From Populus alba (taxonomy: Eukaryota > Streptophyta > Magnoliopsida > Malpighiales > Salicaceae), in NCBI RefSeq assembly GCF_005239225.2, contig NC_133290.1:11354204-11418203 (forward strand): a stretch of DNA of 64,000 nucleotides, given 5' to 3'. The position numbers were made by a program, and so were the translations under genes. The notes beneath the pieces were generated by a model that saw nothing but the letters and a program-made list of their open reading frames with translations, did no database searches and was not told the DNA's origin. Shown piece after piece: positions 11,665 through 23,684 of this stretch (positions within the stretch are counted from its first letter, which is position 1; each line of letters opens with the position of its first letter).

Positions 11665-13865
11665 TCAATGCAATGCTCCAATAAATATTTGAGGTTGTGC
11701 TGATTTGTTTGGATATAAAACTTTCAACCCAATGGTTATGGTTGCCAAGTTTTGATGGCTTGAAAAATGGCCAACATCTCTTGTGTATATGGAGACCATG
11801 ACCATTTGGATATCCCCAAAGCTCGGCTCATAAGGGCAATTAACTTGCCTTGTTGAGTTGAACAACACCAATTCCATCTCTTGAAGCATCGTATTCAATA
11901 ACAAAAGACTCATTAAAGTTAGGCATAATAGTTGTAGGAGTTGAAGTCATGGCTTGTTTAAGACTTTGGAAGGTAGATTCAGCCTCTTTTAACCAACTGA
12001 ATTGCCCTTTTTTAATAGGTTTGCAAGTGGTCGGTGCAGGATGTTGTAGTCACGAACAAACTTGTTGTAGTAACCTGTAAGGCCTAAGAAACCACGCAAT
12101 TCAGAAATATGAGTTGGCCTAGGCCAATTTAGCATTGTTTGAATTTTTCCTTGATCAACTTTGACTCCATGAGAAGTAACAATATGACCCAAGTACTCCA
12201 ATTCTTCCTTGCCAAATGCGAATTTGTTGAGTTTAATGAAAAATTGGTGTTGTTTTAAAATTTCAAAAGCTTGTTTAACAATATAAGTGAATGGTACATT
12301 ACAAAGACTAAAAGGCATAACTAAATATTCATAATGACCATTATAAGTATGAAAAACAGTTTTTTAATGTCTATAGAGTATACCTGTACTTGATGGTAGC
12401 CATCTCGAAGGTCGAGTTTAGTAAAGTATGAAGCTCCATGAAATTCATCTAGTATATCATCAGTCGTTGCCATTGAAAATCGATATTTGATGGTTGTAGG
12501 ATTAAGGGCTCTATAACTAGTATAAAAATGCCATGTGCCATTTTTTACACCAATAAAACAATAGAGGAAAAAGGGACTAGTGATGGATCTTATAAGCTCC
12601 ATTTTTTTTCCACTGAACTGCATTGTCAAATCTTTCCAGTTGCAAACCACTATTCCCGATTGCTCTAGCCATTGCATGCCTAGCACCAAGTCCAACCCGA
12701 TAAATGGCAAGGAATAGAGAGTAAGAGAAAATGGGATACCTTGAAGTAAGACCGACCCAAGCTGAAACCTCCCTTGGCATTTTAATGGATTCCCATTGGC
12801 AACTTTCACGTTGAATGGCCACCTCATAGGGTAATTGTAACAAATTAGAAACCTTCTCGCTAATAAAATTATGGGTATAACCACTATCAAAGAGGACAGC
12901 CACCTCATAGAGTCCGATCCTAGCCAGTACTCGCATTGTTCTGGACATTGTCCATCCTGTTAAAGCATGAAGTGATATATGTGGCTCTATTATGGTCTCC
13001 TCATTTGTCTCATCTTCATCATTTGAACTATAGCTCCCTTCTAACAATAAGAGCTTGGGGCCTTGAGCTCGTCTCCTTTGCATTTCTTCCCAAGTGAGTC
13101 CTTTCATTCGTGAGGCTGGTGTGGTTTGTTTGTGCTGGAAAGTCAAGTTGCAGACGAATGAATTGTGGTGGTCGTGTGAATTTTCATTAGTGAGGCTAAA
13201 AGCTTCCTTTAAGGAGCGTGGTTTGAACATCCGGATGCCTTCTGCAATTTCTGATTTATGGCCTCCCATAAACGTACCCACCAGGGCCTTCTGTGTCCAT
13301 TCTTTCACCCGATTTCCCAACCTTTCAAACTCTTTTTGGTAGTCTTGTAATGAGCTAATCTGTGTGACCCTTGATAAAGCTTCATCAAAATCTTCACAAT
13401 CAACTAGTCCGAAACGAGCCCAAAGCTCTTCCTCAAAAACCTCCCATGTCAATTATCTCCCTTCCTCTATGTAGGCACGACGTAGCCATTGCCACCATTG
13501 ATTAGCTTCACCTGCGAGGTGGAATGACGCCGATGACACTTTTTGTGCTGCCATGGTGCCTTGGTATTTGAAAAAATGTTTTCACTCTGTTGAACCATTT
13601 AGTTGGATCATCACCAGAGTATCTTGGAAATTCAAGTTTTGTCAACTTGGATGAGAGCATCTGTGAGCATCTGTCTTCCTCTTTCTGTAGACTCAAACCC
13701 TTCCCTATTGTGGCGAGAATGACCACTACAGTCATTGGTGTTACTGCTCGATGAGTCTTTAGCTGAGATCAAGGCCACAAATAGCTTATTGATATCTTCC
13801 TCCATGTGATGTAACTTGTCATTAAGACTGAGTTCCATTGGACTCACTATCTTGAAGTCCTCCAA
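11665..13865 (-). pseudogene. Ty3/gypsy gag-pol relic
   Basis: Minus-strand order runs gag to pol. Gag N-terminal part (13,865-13,508, with FPRYSGDDPTKWFNRVKTFF), Retrotrans_gag body (13,452-13,150, TWEVFEEELWARFG), aspartic protease region (12,900-12,620, ending LDLVLGMQWL), RT palm start (TKLDLRDGYHQVQ, about 12,400), then RT thumb and connection (FGKEELEYLGHI, LRGFLGLTGYYNKF, 12,250-12,000) and an RNase H remnant. Several frameshifts and stops separate the pieces. The RT segment that should carry the FxDD catalytic motif is deleted between the fragments ending near 12,310 and starting near 12,285. No integrase and no LTR were recognised. The order PR-RT-RH marks it as gypsy rather than copia. 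Confidence 0.88.
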
Positions 13866-16674
13866 ACCCAGCTTCTAGAGAACATGAGGAACAAAAAGAG
13901 AGGAGTAGCCGAGGGCAGCAGCTCAAGCTTTCATGTGCAACAACTGTAAGGGAAGTGATGGGTGTTAAAAACCTGGGAGTTGAGTCAAGTTGATGTTCCT
14001 CTTCCTCCAATGATGTAATTTCTTATATCTCCTTATCTCTAATAAGATTGTTTTCTTCTTGAATATAGACGATTTGTCATATAACAACCCTAAATTGTAT
14101 ACAATCGAATATATGTAAAACATTACATTCTTAATAGAAATTAGGGAATTTTTTTTCAACCAAAAATCCAATAGAGGTTACTCCATATTATAAATACCAA
14201 GTCATCGACTACATATTTTTAACATCCTAAAAAAAAATTTCAACATTTATCCTACCATTTGGGACTAATTCTTTGGCCCAAACATAACAACCTTTTATTT
14301 TCTTCAATATTCACTCAAATAAAACAATTATTGTATCATTCCATGAATATTACAAATAAAAAGATAATTAAATTAGTTACATCATAATTCAAGACACATA
14401 TTCATTCCTAAAAGTAAAAAAATATATCAAAATAGAAGTACAATAAACTTATAGATATGATTTAAAAACAATTAAATGACATACATCGTCCATAATTAAG
14501 TTAGATATGTAAATACATTTTTTTTCTTTTGGTTGCCAATTATATTACCAAAAAAATCCATTCTTTCAAATAAATTATTTAATTAAACAAAAAGATACAA
14601 ATTCATGAATCTACTATACAATTCAATAGTACAATTTTGAGGACACTCCAAAGCCATCATTAATTTAGGCATTCATTCTATTACATCATTGAGTTCTCTA
14701 ATTATTCATTAACTAGGATACTAATTTCATTCACTAGGAAATTCGTTCCATTCACAAATTAATTAGGAAACTAATCTTATTAACTATGAAATTAGTTTCT
14801 CAAATCACTCATTAACTATGACAATAATTCTATTAACCAGAAAATTAATTTTTCTAATTTTTTTTCTTTTTACTTTTTTCTATTAAGATCAAGATACAAT
14901 TAAATAAAATTGTGACTACTACTTAGATAATAAATTAATTCTTCTTAAGATGTCGAACACCTGTCTAATATTTGTGTGCACAAAATGATCTTTTGCTGCT
15001 AAGTAGGTCTTGTAGCTTTTCGTATACTAGCAAAATTAATATATCATTTCTCATTCATTCACATTAGAGGTTAATTTCATTCTCCATATAGATTTTAATT
15101 CTCAATTTTATCACCTCAAAAATTCCAAATTTTGACCATGTATGATTGTCACAACCTTAGATTAAGTGTTTCAGCCATAATATTAATTAAACATATATTT
15201 TATGCTAAATTCCATCAAACAATTAACATTTCCATTAACAAAACCCAAAAGAACCAAAGAAATAATCTGATTTTTTTCTTAAATTTCTAAATTGAATGGT
15301 AGCTAAAATGATCTAATCATTTTAAAAAATAATCTAATTGTTTATTAAATTTTTAAATTGGATGGTAGCTAAAATGATCTAATCGTTTTAAAAAATAATC
15401 TGATTGTTTTCTTAAATTTAGTTATTTTTCAAAAAAACTAGACCATTTCTAGTTCTGGATGATTTCTTTTTTCTTTTTCTTTTTAGCCGAATGCAACATA
15501 AAGAAGGAATATGAATTGTTTTCTTCTCATTTGTATAATTTTCCATAATACTTCAACATTACACAAAATCCCACAATTCTCAACAAAATGGCATAGCCAA
15601 TATTTTCATTACAAATTAAACACTAGATTTCTATTTATTGTCAATTCATTCTCCATTTCAACATGTGCTATAATAAATACAAATAAACAACATTCATGCC
15701 TTATTTTATTTTTTCTCCAATTCTTGGCTGACAACACTAACTTCCACAACACTATGATTTTTCTTTATTTGATCATTATTCTAAATTACTTTTATATATT
15801 TCCATCCCTATTACATCAAACAAAGCAAATCTCTCATTTCCCTAATCTAAAATTTATAATTTAGACATCAATTCTTAATTGTATTCAATTTAACTTACAT
15901 AATCAAGTCTAAAGCCCCAAGATAAAGTGAGCTTCAATTATTAATTAATCAAATTTTTTTACTTTAAATCCCTAAATTTCTTCACTTATTCTCTCTAGAT
16001 TATTACCTTGATGTTGTTTCCCTCAACCCTTAGCCAAAAACACACTTAAACCCCCTTCCATTTGTAGGATTTTCTCTCAATCCCCCCCCCCCCGTTTTCT
16101 CTTTATTGTTGCCGGTTTAGAAAGGAAAATAGGGTATTTATAGTCCAATTGCTTACTATTTACATACTGACCCCTTTTCACCTAGTTATTTCATTTTGTC
16201 CCCATCTTTTCTCTTTTCTAACAACTAAGTGTCATATTCTCTTTTAATTTCACACCTTGTTATTTAGTCCTTTATATTTAATTTAATTTAATCTATCCTA
16301 TCATCCGATTGGAATTTTAATATTTCAAAATAATTTTAACCATGGGTCTACATGTGGAACCATGTTAAACGTTTTGTTGAGTCCCTTCTATAGGCAATGA
16401 AAATATGGAGGATGAAGTGTTGTTGTTGTTTATTATTCTCTATTAGATATTGCCATTTCTAAAATTGAATCTGAGCTAAGTGTTTAATAGAGTGCTAAAA
16501 AAAGAAAATGCAAAATTTCTGAAACAGGGAACAATTGATTCCATGAATCCAAGGGAAAGAGCTATAAACATTCCATTCTTAGAGTACAGAAGCAGCAAAG
16601 ACAATCCCTACATGACAACACTTCCAACAGAGAATATTAATTAACTAGAAATCGAAACATTGCTCAAGCCATAA
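13866..16674. other. intergenic, no gene seen
   Basis: Very AT-rich. It holds a short tandem repeat (15,261-15,460) and a C13 run near 16,083. The last 130 bp before the P450 gene 2 stop codon belong to the block duplicated with gene 1 ('attccatgaatccaagg'). Confidence 0.5.
15261..15440. repeat. 66-67-bp tandem repeat, about 2.5 copies
   Basis: 'aataatct' blocks start at 15,261, 15,328 and 15,394. Each is followed by 'taaattt', 'gatggtagctaaaatgatct' or a close variant, and a run of A. No coding function. Confidence 0.75.
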
Positions 16675-18248
16675 TCAGAGGTGAAGGCGATATGTAGGAG
16701 TGGCGCACAGATGGTTTGCTCTCGGGGTTACAAGACCAAACGCCTCAGTCATGTCCAATTCCTCCGGCAACATATTGTTAGGAAGCTCCCAATCAAAGCA
16801 ATGCACCAGCTGTGCCACAATTTGCCGAACCATGGTTAGTCCCAAATGCATTCCAGGGCAGCTCCTGCGCCCTGACCCGAAGGGGAGAAGCTGGAAATCG
16901 CGTCCACGAACATCTATGTTACTCCCAGCAAACCTCTCTGGAATAAACTTATTTGCATCAGTCCAAGCACTTTGGTCGCGTCCAATAGCCCAGACGTTTA
17001 CAAGAACACGTGTTTTTTGCGGGATGAGGAAGCCATCTATGGTGCAATCTTCCATTGACTCGTGAGGGCCAAGTAGAGGTGCCACTGGATGGAGCCTGAA
17101 AGCTTCCTTTATGACCATGTCCAAGTACTCCAAGCCCTCCAAGTCTGATTCTTCCACCATTCTATCCATGCCTATTTTCTCTTCCAGCTCTTTCTGGACT
17201 TTCTTCATTACTCTTGGATGCTTGATGAGCTCGGAGAGAGTCCACTCAATTGCTGTGGCTGAGGTGTCCATTGAGCCCACAAGCATGTCCTGAAAGAGAA
17301 AGGTACAGATTTAAGGATAATCATGTGATTTATGTGCTGCTTACTAACAGTTATTTTAATTCTATTTACCCAGATTATGGCTTTGATGTTGTCTCGACCA
17401 ATACGATACTCAGTTTCTTCAGATCCCAAGAAGTTCAACATGACATCAACAAAATCTTTGGTTCTGTTTTCGTCCTTGAACTGAATGTGCTCATCAATAC
17501 TCTTCTCAAAGAAGTCATCAAAAACCTTGCCTACGGCCTTCATGCGCTTTGTAAGACCCTGAAGGTCAAGTGGTGCAATTGGAGGGATGTAATCTCCCAA
17601 GTTAAAACTTGCTGCTAAACGCATGACCTCATGAGTCACTGGTTTGAACCCCTTCTCATCAAATTCGTTTTCCAAGTATTTCTTTCCTAAAACCATCCTA
17701 CAACTGATGTCAGCGCTTAGAGATGAGACCTTGGCACTAAGATCAACGGCAACACGCTCACGAGAAGCATCTTTAATGTAGTCAATCAAGAGGTCAAGCT
17801 CTTCTTTCCTCGTGGACATGAAAGAATTTATTTTATGGTTGCTAAGCAACTCAAGGGTACACATCTTCCGCACGTTGCGCCAATAAGAGCCATATGGAGC
17901 AAATGATAAGGTCTTTTGCTCGTAAGTGATATACTTCGCAGCCTCATTTGCTGGCCTGCTAGCAAAGACGAGGTCATTGGTCTTAAGAATCAACTCGGCA
18001 GCCTGAGGCGATGAGATAACTACAGTAGGCACCAAGCCTAACCGCATATACATGATAGGGCCGTACTTCTTTGCTAGTCGATGCAAGTCATGGTGAGGGA
18101 ACTTCCCTAACAAATGTAAGCTACCAAATATAGGAAACCCTATTGGACCAGGGGGTAACTTGCTATCCTTGATCTTTCTTTTCGACAGCCAAGCTCGGAG
18201 GAAGAAAGCGAGCGCAACCAAGGCTAGAGTGGTTAAAATCCAAGCCAT
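16675..18248 (-). CDS. CYP736A: cytochrome P450, CYP736A-like (gene 2)
   Basis: Complete paralogue of gene 1. Exon 1 is 18,248-17,370, exon 2 is 17,289-16,675, with an 80-bp phase-0 intron; 497 codons. It keeps the membrane anchor, PPGP (32-35), I-helix GSMDT (298-302), ExxR (355-358), PERF (410-413) and haem loop [10 protein letters not shown] with Cys437. Both exons are the same length as in gene 1, and differences are scattered substitutions. The residue before the haem Cys is Ser here and Gly in gene 1. The start codon context and the upstream 1.1 kb are also duplicated, but the TATATATA run is absent. Role: ER monooxygenase of specialised metabolism by family; substrate unknown. Read as functional, since no disabling change is seen. 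Confidence 0.95.
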
Positions 18249-19385
18249 GCTATGTCTGATTTATTAAGTTTCGGCTCTATGCTCTATCTTAGTGAAAGCA
18301 AACCTAAATCCAACTCTTGCTTCATAAAGAGAAGACGCTACACATAGTAGTAACTAGGGAGATGGTAACAGGAAGAAAACAAAGTGATCAATCAATTGTG
18401 AATATGTGTGAACTCAATTATTTCTCTCAATGTGGTTCCACCAATTCCACTAGTAGGAGGAAATCAATCAAGAAAAAGACATCAATGTGAGTATAAAGGT
18501 ATGGTTTCTAGCGTGTAAGAGTGGGACATAGGCACGTGGGATATGAAAACCTTCAGCCGGATGAACAGGTAGTCATGTTTGGGAAAGCTGGAGCAAAACA
18601 AATTTAGTGAGATTTTATTATCCAGTCATGTTTGGGAATATTCTTTAGTTCCTTTTTAATGTCATCTCTAATAATTCTATTTAGAAGAGTTAAATTAGTT
18701 ATATGGCTTTTTAAATAGTGTAAATATTATGATTTTTTTTTTTTTTTTTTAATTTTATTTTTTAATATTATGTTGGGTTGATTGAGAATTACCAAATTAT
18801 TTTTAAATTTATCAAGTTAATCAGATTTTATCAAGATATTAAAATAATTATAAATAAATATATTAAAATATAATTCACTCTTCTAAAATCATGTTTCGAG
18901 AGAAATAGTATAATGGCTTTCTATTTAGCTTTTCTCTAAAAGCAAGAAAAATTAGTGGGAAAAAAAAGTCAAAATAATGCTTTTTTTTCTTGTGACTATT
19001 TGCTCTAAGGATAGACTAGAGCCATGGACAGCTCTCAAGTGAACGAAATAGTAATGATAAATTAAACTGTTGATGCTACTTTAGGTCATTCTTTCTTAGG
19101 CTCTTAACTTACCTACGAGTTTTTTTTTTTTTTCTTTGTTTTTTTTTTTTAATCTATCCTACTAAGTGAAAAAGACAGATTGAGACCCATATAACATTAT
19201 CTTTTTCTCTAATTTCAACTTTTGGTACGAAGCTGCCTGCCTTTTCTTTTATCTTGTATGGGCAATGACATCGACCTGGGACAGAAACAAGCTTAATCCC
19301 AAAAATTATTGTTGGTGCGTTTGTCGTGATTGAGTATTTTACAAGTAATCATTTATACTAAAACCTAACAGGTGGCCATCATCAT
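18249..19385. other. upstream flank of P450 gene 2
   Basis: Diverged copy of 5259-6540. It keeps the 'gcttcataaagagaagacgct' block, 'ctgcctgccttttctttta' and 'acagaaacaagctta' landmarks, with small insertions and poly-T runs. It carries an extra roughly 200-bp stretch (about 18,385-18,590) with no match in the gene 1 flank. Similarity ends near 19,385. Confidence 0.7.
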
Positions 19386-21179
19386 GCTCTAGGGTGCGAA
19401 AAGGCAGCATAAATTTTAAAGGATTTAAATTCCAATCACAGTTTTTATTCCCATCATCTCAAAACTATTATGGGGAGGCTGGCCTAAAAAGAGATTTACC
19501 AAAATAGAAGGATGAAGCATGCTTTATTATTACTTTTTGTTTAATCATGTTGGTTTCAACCTATTTCAGTCTTGTCGGTAATTTGACTTATAATGTCACA
19601 AGATTTTTTTTGTCAAATGAGCCTTTTTGTTAATAAGATCATGTATTTTCCTGTGTTCATGACATGGTTTCCTTTTTTTCCCAAAACAATGCATGATCTC
19701 ACATGTTCATAATAATTTTTAGGAATTCAAAGTTTAGTATAAAAAACAGAAATCATATTGATGTTTGTCCAAAACAAACAAATTCTGGAAATTCAAGTGA
19801 TTCCTTAGAAGGGTAACCATACACCTAGAAAACTTGGAAAAAAAACACCAAGAGATGACTCCAAAGCTGATTTTTATTTGAATGAATAATCACTTTGCAT
19901 ACTCACATGAAAGCAAGGCTTACCGCTCTTAAATGCATGCATTTGAGATGAAAAAAGATCATCTTTGATAATCCTTTCACGAGGCTGAAATATATCCTTT
20001 GCAGACCCCTTTAGAGCCTAGGATCACACCCCATATTGGGGGACAAGTGCAAGAGATATATAAAAAAACTCGAGATTGAAAGTTCCCAAACAATACTGGG
20101 GAGCATAAAAGAAATTCTCAATGATCAAAGGTGCCCAAATAAAATCGAAGGCATGAAGAAAAAAACCCAAAGGATCTAAAAATTTTGACCTTCTCACAAA
20201 AATAATTGATATGATGATGCTCAACCAAGTGAAGAATGAAGAAAACAAATAGAAGAATCCCAGACCTAACAATGGGAGACACGATAAACCATTTTAAGAA
20301 ATGAATTCAAAAGACAAAAGGTCAGGAAACAAGTACAAATGATCTTAGTCTTGAAATTCCTTAAACACCTTCTGAGCCTGTAAATATCCTATTCTTCATA
20401 ATCAAAAGCCAAAGCCTATGTTACGTGCCTTATCAAGCCTTTTCTGATCAAAGGCAAGCAATTTGGATCGGTAAGCAACGCTTTCCTATGAGAAACAAGC
20501 TTTGTTATTCATGTAAATAAAATAAATGCTTTGAAGACCGGTTTTATGTAACCCTTAAATTAAATCTTAAACCTTTTTGACCAACCAAATGTTACTTTAT
20601 ATTTTTACCAAAAGCAAAACAAAAGGTTTTCATCACTTCTAAAAACCTCTCCATAGGAATCACTTGAATTTCTTCAGAACGAGTTTGCTTTGAATCAATG
20701 CAAAAATGATTTCTATGTTTGGAATAGCTTTGAAATTCCAAAAAAAAAATCTATATGAAAACAACTCCATGTAAATAACTCAAACCTTCTTTCACATATC
20801 CTCATCCCCAAAGAAAACCCAAATTGAAACACTTGGAGCATGATCAAGCTGGGGGATAATCAAAAACACCTGGTAGGGCTGGCTCCATAATTCCCTTTCT
20901 CATAAAATGTTAAGCAAAATTGGCAATCCTTTAGATAAAGGGTGGAGGACAAAGAAGTATGATGATAGCAAGTCCTTCCTAGAGGTCAAGATCACAAGAT
21001 ATGACTCAAGTAAGCAAGAGCGAAAAAGCCATCGAATTTTACTACCAACACTCCAACTTTTGAGAAAAGAAAGACATCATGAAGAAATAGAGACCTATAC
21101 TTCTTAGGTAAGTATACATGCATATTGATCATAATGCATTACATTCAACATTGTCAAATCGCTGTTGCACCATCAACTT
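19386..21179. other. probable retroelement relic without coding domains
   Basis: No gene is recognised. 'cacaccccatattgggggacaag' at about 20,025 resembles 'cgcacccctgtactagggggcaag' at about 54,163 inside the Tat-type retrotransposon. The tandem arrays that follow at 21,180-21,710 are related too. I infer an old, diverged copy of the 3' non-coding part of such an element. Confidence 0.45.
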
Positions 21180-21445
21180 TAAGGTAGCGTGTTTTCTAAC
21201 TCTACCTCCTTTCAAGTGCGCCTTTGAGCCACCATCTTTTGGGTAATGTGTTTTCTAACCCTACCTTCTTTTGAGTGTGCCTTTGTGCCCTCACTTCCTT
21301 TCAAATGCGCGTTTGAGCCCTTACTTCTCAGGTAGTACGTTTTCTAACCCTATCTCCTTTGAAGTGTGCTTTTGAGCCACCATGTCTTGGGTAGTTGTTT
21401 TCTAACCCTACCTCCTTTCAAGTGCACCTTTGAGCCCTCACTCTT
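21180..21445 (+). repeat. tandem repeat with AGGTAG/CTACCT stems
   Basis: About four units of 60-65 bp. Each has (A/G)GGTA or AGGTAG, then 'gttttctaac', then (C)CTACCT, then 'cctttcaagtgcgcctttgagcc' or a variant (split text; the longest shared core is shorter than this). The two flanks of 'gttttctaac' are complementary, so each unit can form a short hairpin. Confidence 0.65.
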
Positions 21446-21454
21446 TCCTTTTTT

Positions 21455-21710
21455 TCTTGGGTAGGTCACCCATTACAATGAGACCATTCTCCATGTTTTT
21501 TTTACCTTGGTAGGTCACCAATTACAATAAGACCATTCTTCCACCTAGGTAGGTCACCCATTATAATGAGACCACTCTTGTCTTTTTCACTTGAGTAAGT
21601 CACCAAATACAATGACCATTCTCCATGTTTTTTTTTATCTGGATAGGTCACTCATTATAATGAGACCATTCTTCCACCTGGGTAGGACACCCATTATAAT
21701 GAATTAAACG
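21455..21710 (+). repeat. diverged TGGGTAGGTCACCCA tandem array
   Basis: Five or six units of 'gggtaggtcacccat' followed by 'aatgagaccat' at intervals of about 40-70 bp. It is the same motif as the large array at 55,128-55,950, with more substitutions, so it is an older relative. Confidence 0.8.
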
Positions 21711-22001
21711 GATCATGCTTAGTGTATGGCGAGTTGTATCTTATCTTAATGATCTCTTTCAATTTATCCATATAAGAAAATTGAAGTTGCTCGAGAGGGA
21801 GTTACAGAGGCGTGTTCGAATTCTAGGTGCTCGATGATTTTTAGGAATCATTGCCTAAGTGATTTTTTTTTTTGTTGTTGTTTATGTGTGTTTTGATGCA
21901 TGAATATGCAACTTGTGGCATTTCATTATTTTGATGCACTGTGGGGTTTTTAGTTATTAAATAAAAAATAATAGCAAACTTGTAATCACTTGGATTCTTG
22001 T

Positions 22002-22265
22002 GTTGACTCTTTTTTTCAACTATGTAAAGTGTTATGAACTTATAAAGTTCGGAAAGTTTTCTATAATTTTCAAAACTATAATAGCATATTGTAAAATGAA
22101 ATAAACTATAAGATGTTTAGGATAATTTTCTTTAAAGAAAACATTGGATTAAGGTCATTTAAATTTCTTCTTAAAAGCAAATTGGGTTTTGACTTGGTTG
22201 ACCTAGTCATCTAGGTCACTCCTTAAGACTCGAGTGATCCACCTAGAGCGTCGTTGTGTTAATAG

Positions 22266-22301
<36 letters not shown>

Positions 22302-22745
22302 CAGCGTCGATCATTTTTTTAGTTAAAGTTGGTTTTGACTAGGTCGATTAGGTCATAGTTAAACTAGTCAAATCATCAAAGTATTATTATTTTTATTTTT
22401 ACACAATTTAATTTTAAATTCATACCAAGAAAAGAGTTGGGTCAAACCCTCAAGGTTGACCCAAATAATTTAAGATAAAAAGTGTTGACTCATCTTTTGC
22501 ACCATGTAAAGTGTTATGAACTTATAAAATTCAGAAAGTTTTCTATAATTTTCAAAACTATAATAGCATATTGTAAAATGAAATAAACTATAAGATGTTT
22601 AGGATAATTTTCTTTAAAGAAAACATTGGATTAAGGTCATTTAAATTTCTTCTTAAAAGCAAATTGGGTTTTGGCTTGGTTGACCTAGTCATCTACTCCT
22701 TAAGACTCGAGTGATCCACCTAGAACGTCGTTGTGTTAATAGTTC

Positions 22746-22789
<44 letters not shown>

Positions 22790-22976
22790 AACAACGCTTA
22801 TTATTTTTTTAGTTAAAGTTGGTTTTGACTAAGTCGATTAGGTCATAGTTAAACTAGTCAAATCATTAGAGTATTATTATTTTTATTTTTACATAATTTA
22901 ATTTGAAATTCATACCAAGAAAAGAGCTGGGTCAAACCCTCAAGGTTGACCCAAATAATTTAACAAGATAAAAAGT
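22002..22976. repeat. large direct duplication, 482 and 493 bp
   Basis: Copy 1 is 22,002-22,483 and copy 2 is 22,484-22,976. Both start 'gttgact' and a third 'gttgact' marks the end. The copies are nearly identical over 'tgtaaagtgttatgaactta' and 'aaaccctcaaggttgaccca'. Each holds a microsatellite at the same place: (TA)n at 22,269-22,300 in copy 1 and (CA)n followed by (TA)n at 22,745-22,789 in copy 2. No coding content. Confidence 0.9.
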
Positions 22977-23548
22977 GTTGACTATATACTTTTTTTTTAT
23001 TTTAAAACATCTAAGACTTTTTTGATGTGGTGTTTTTTTATTAAATAAATAATATAGAAAAAACAATTATTGAGATAATATATATTAATAAGAGAAGTAG
23101 GGGTTGTACTAGCAAATTATATGGTTTCGATTAAATTTAAATTATTGTTCTTCTTGTATATATAAATTATCATGTATATATACATATATAAAACTTTATG
23201 GCTCCCTTAACATGATTAAGTGTTTTGATGTAAGTTTATCTTTCAAATGCTTTAATTGCTATTTAATTTTTTAAAAAAAAAATATTATGATAATATTAAT
23301 ATTTAATGGCATATAAAAACCTTAGTAAATCTTATTAAATATATATTTTAATTTTAAATTCACAATTAAAAAAAAAATTTGGTACTAGAAAACTGGTTCC
23401 AAATAGTTACACGTTTTTTCTTTTTTTTTTGGTGTTAAATTAACAAAATTTGATCCAACGAAGAGCAGGCAGGTAACTTGTTATTATTCTAGTCGTCATT
23501 TAATTTAATGAGCCACCCATAGGACCTTCGGAATTACAGGGTTTTTTT
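22977..23548. other. distal upstream region of the importin gene
   Basis: AT-rich DNA with several homopolymer runs. No gene or repeat family was recognised. Confidence 0.4.
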
Positions 23549-23557
23549 TATATATAT
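23549..23557 (+). promoter_or_regulatory. candidate TATA box of the importin gene
   Basis: TATATATAT 128-136 bp upstream of the start codon, followed by a non-AT-rich leader containing 'ctctcaagatcattcacacg'. Position and context are reasonable for a plant core promoter. Confidence 0.5.
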
Positions 23558-23684
23558 CAATTTCCACCAGCTGAAGGAGAAACTAAAACCACCAAGAAAA
23601 CCCATCATCTCTCAAGATCATTCACACGTCCTTTCGGCGTCAAGAAACATCAATTTCTGCAAGATTCATCACCACCACTACCAA

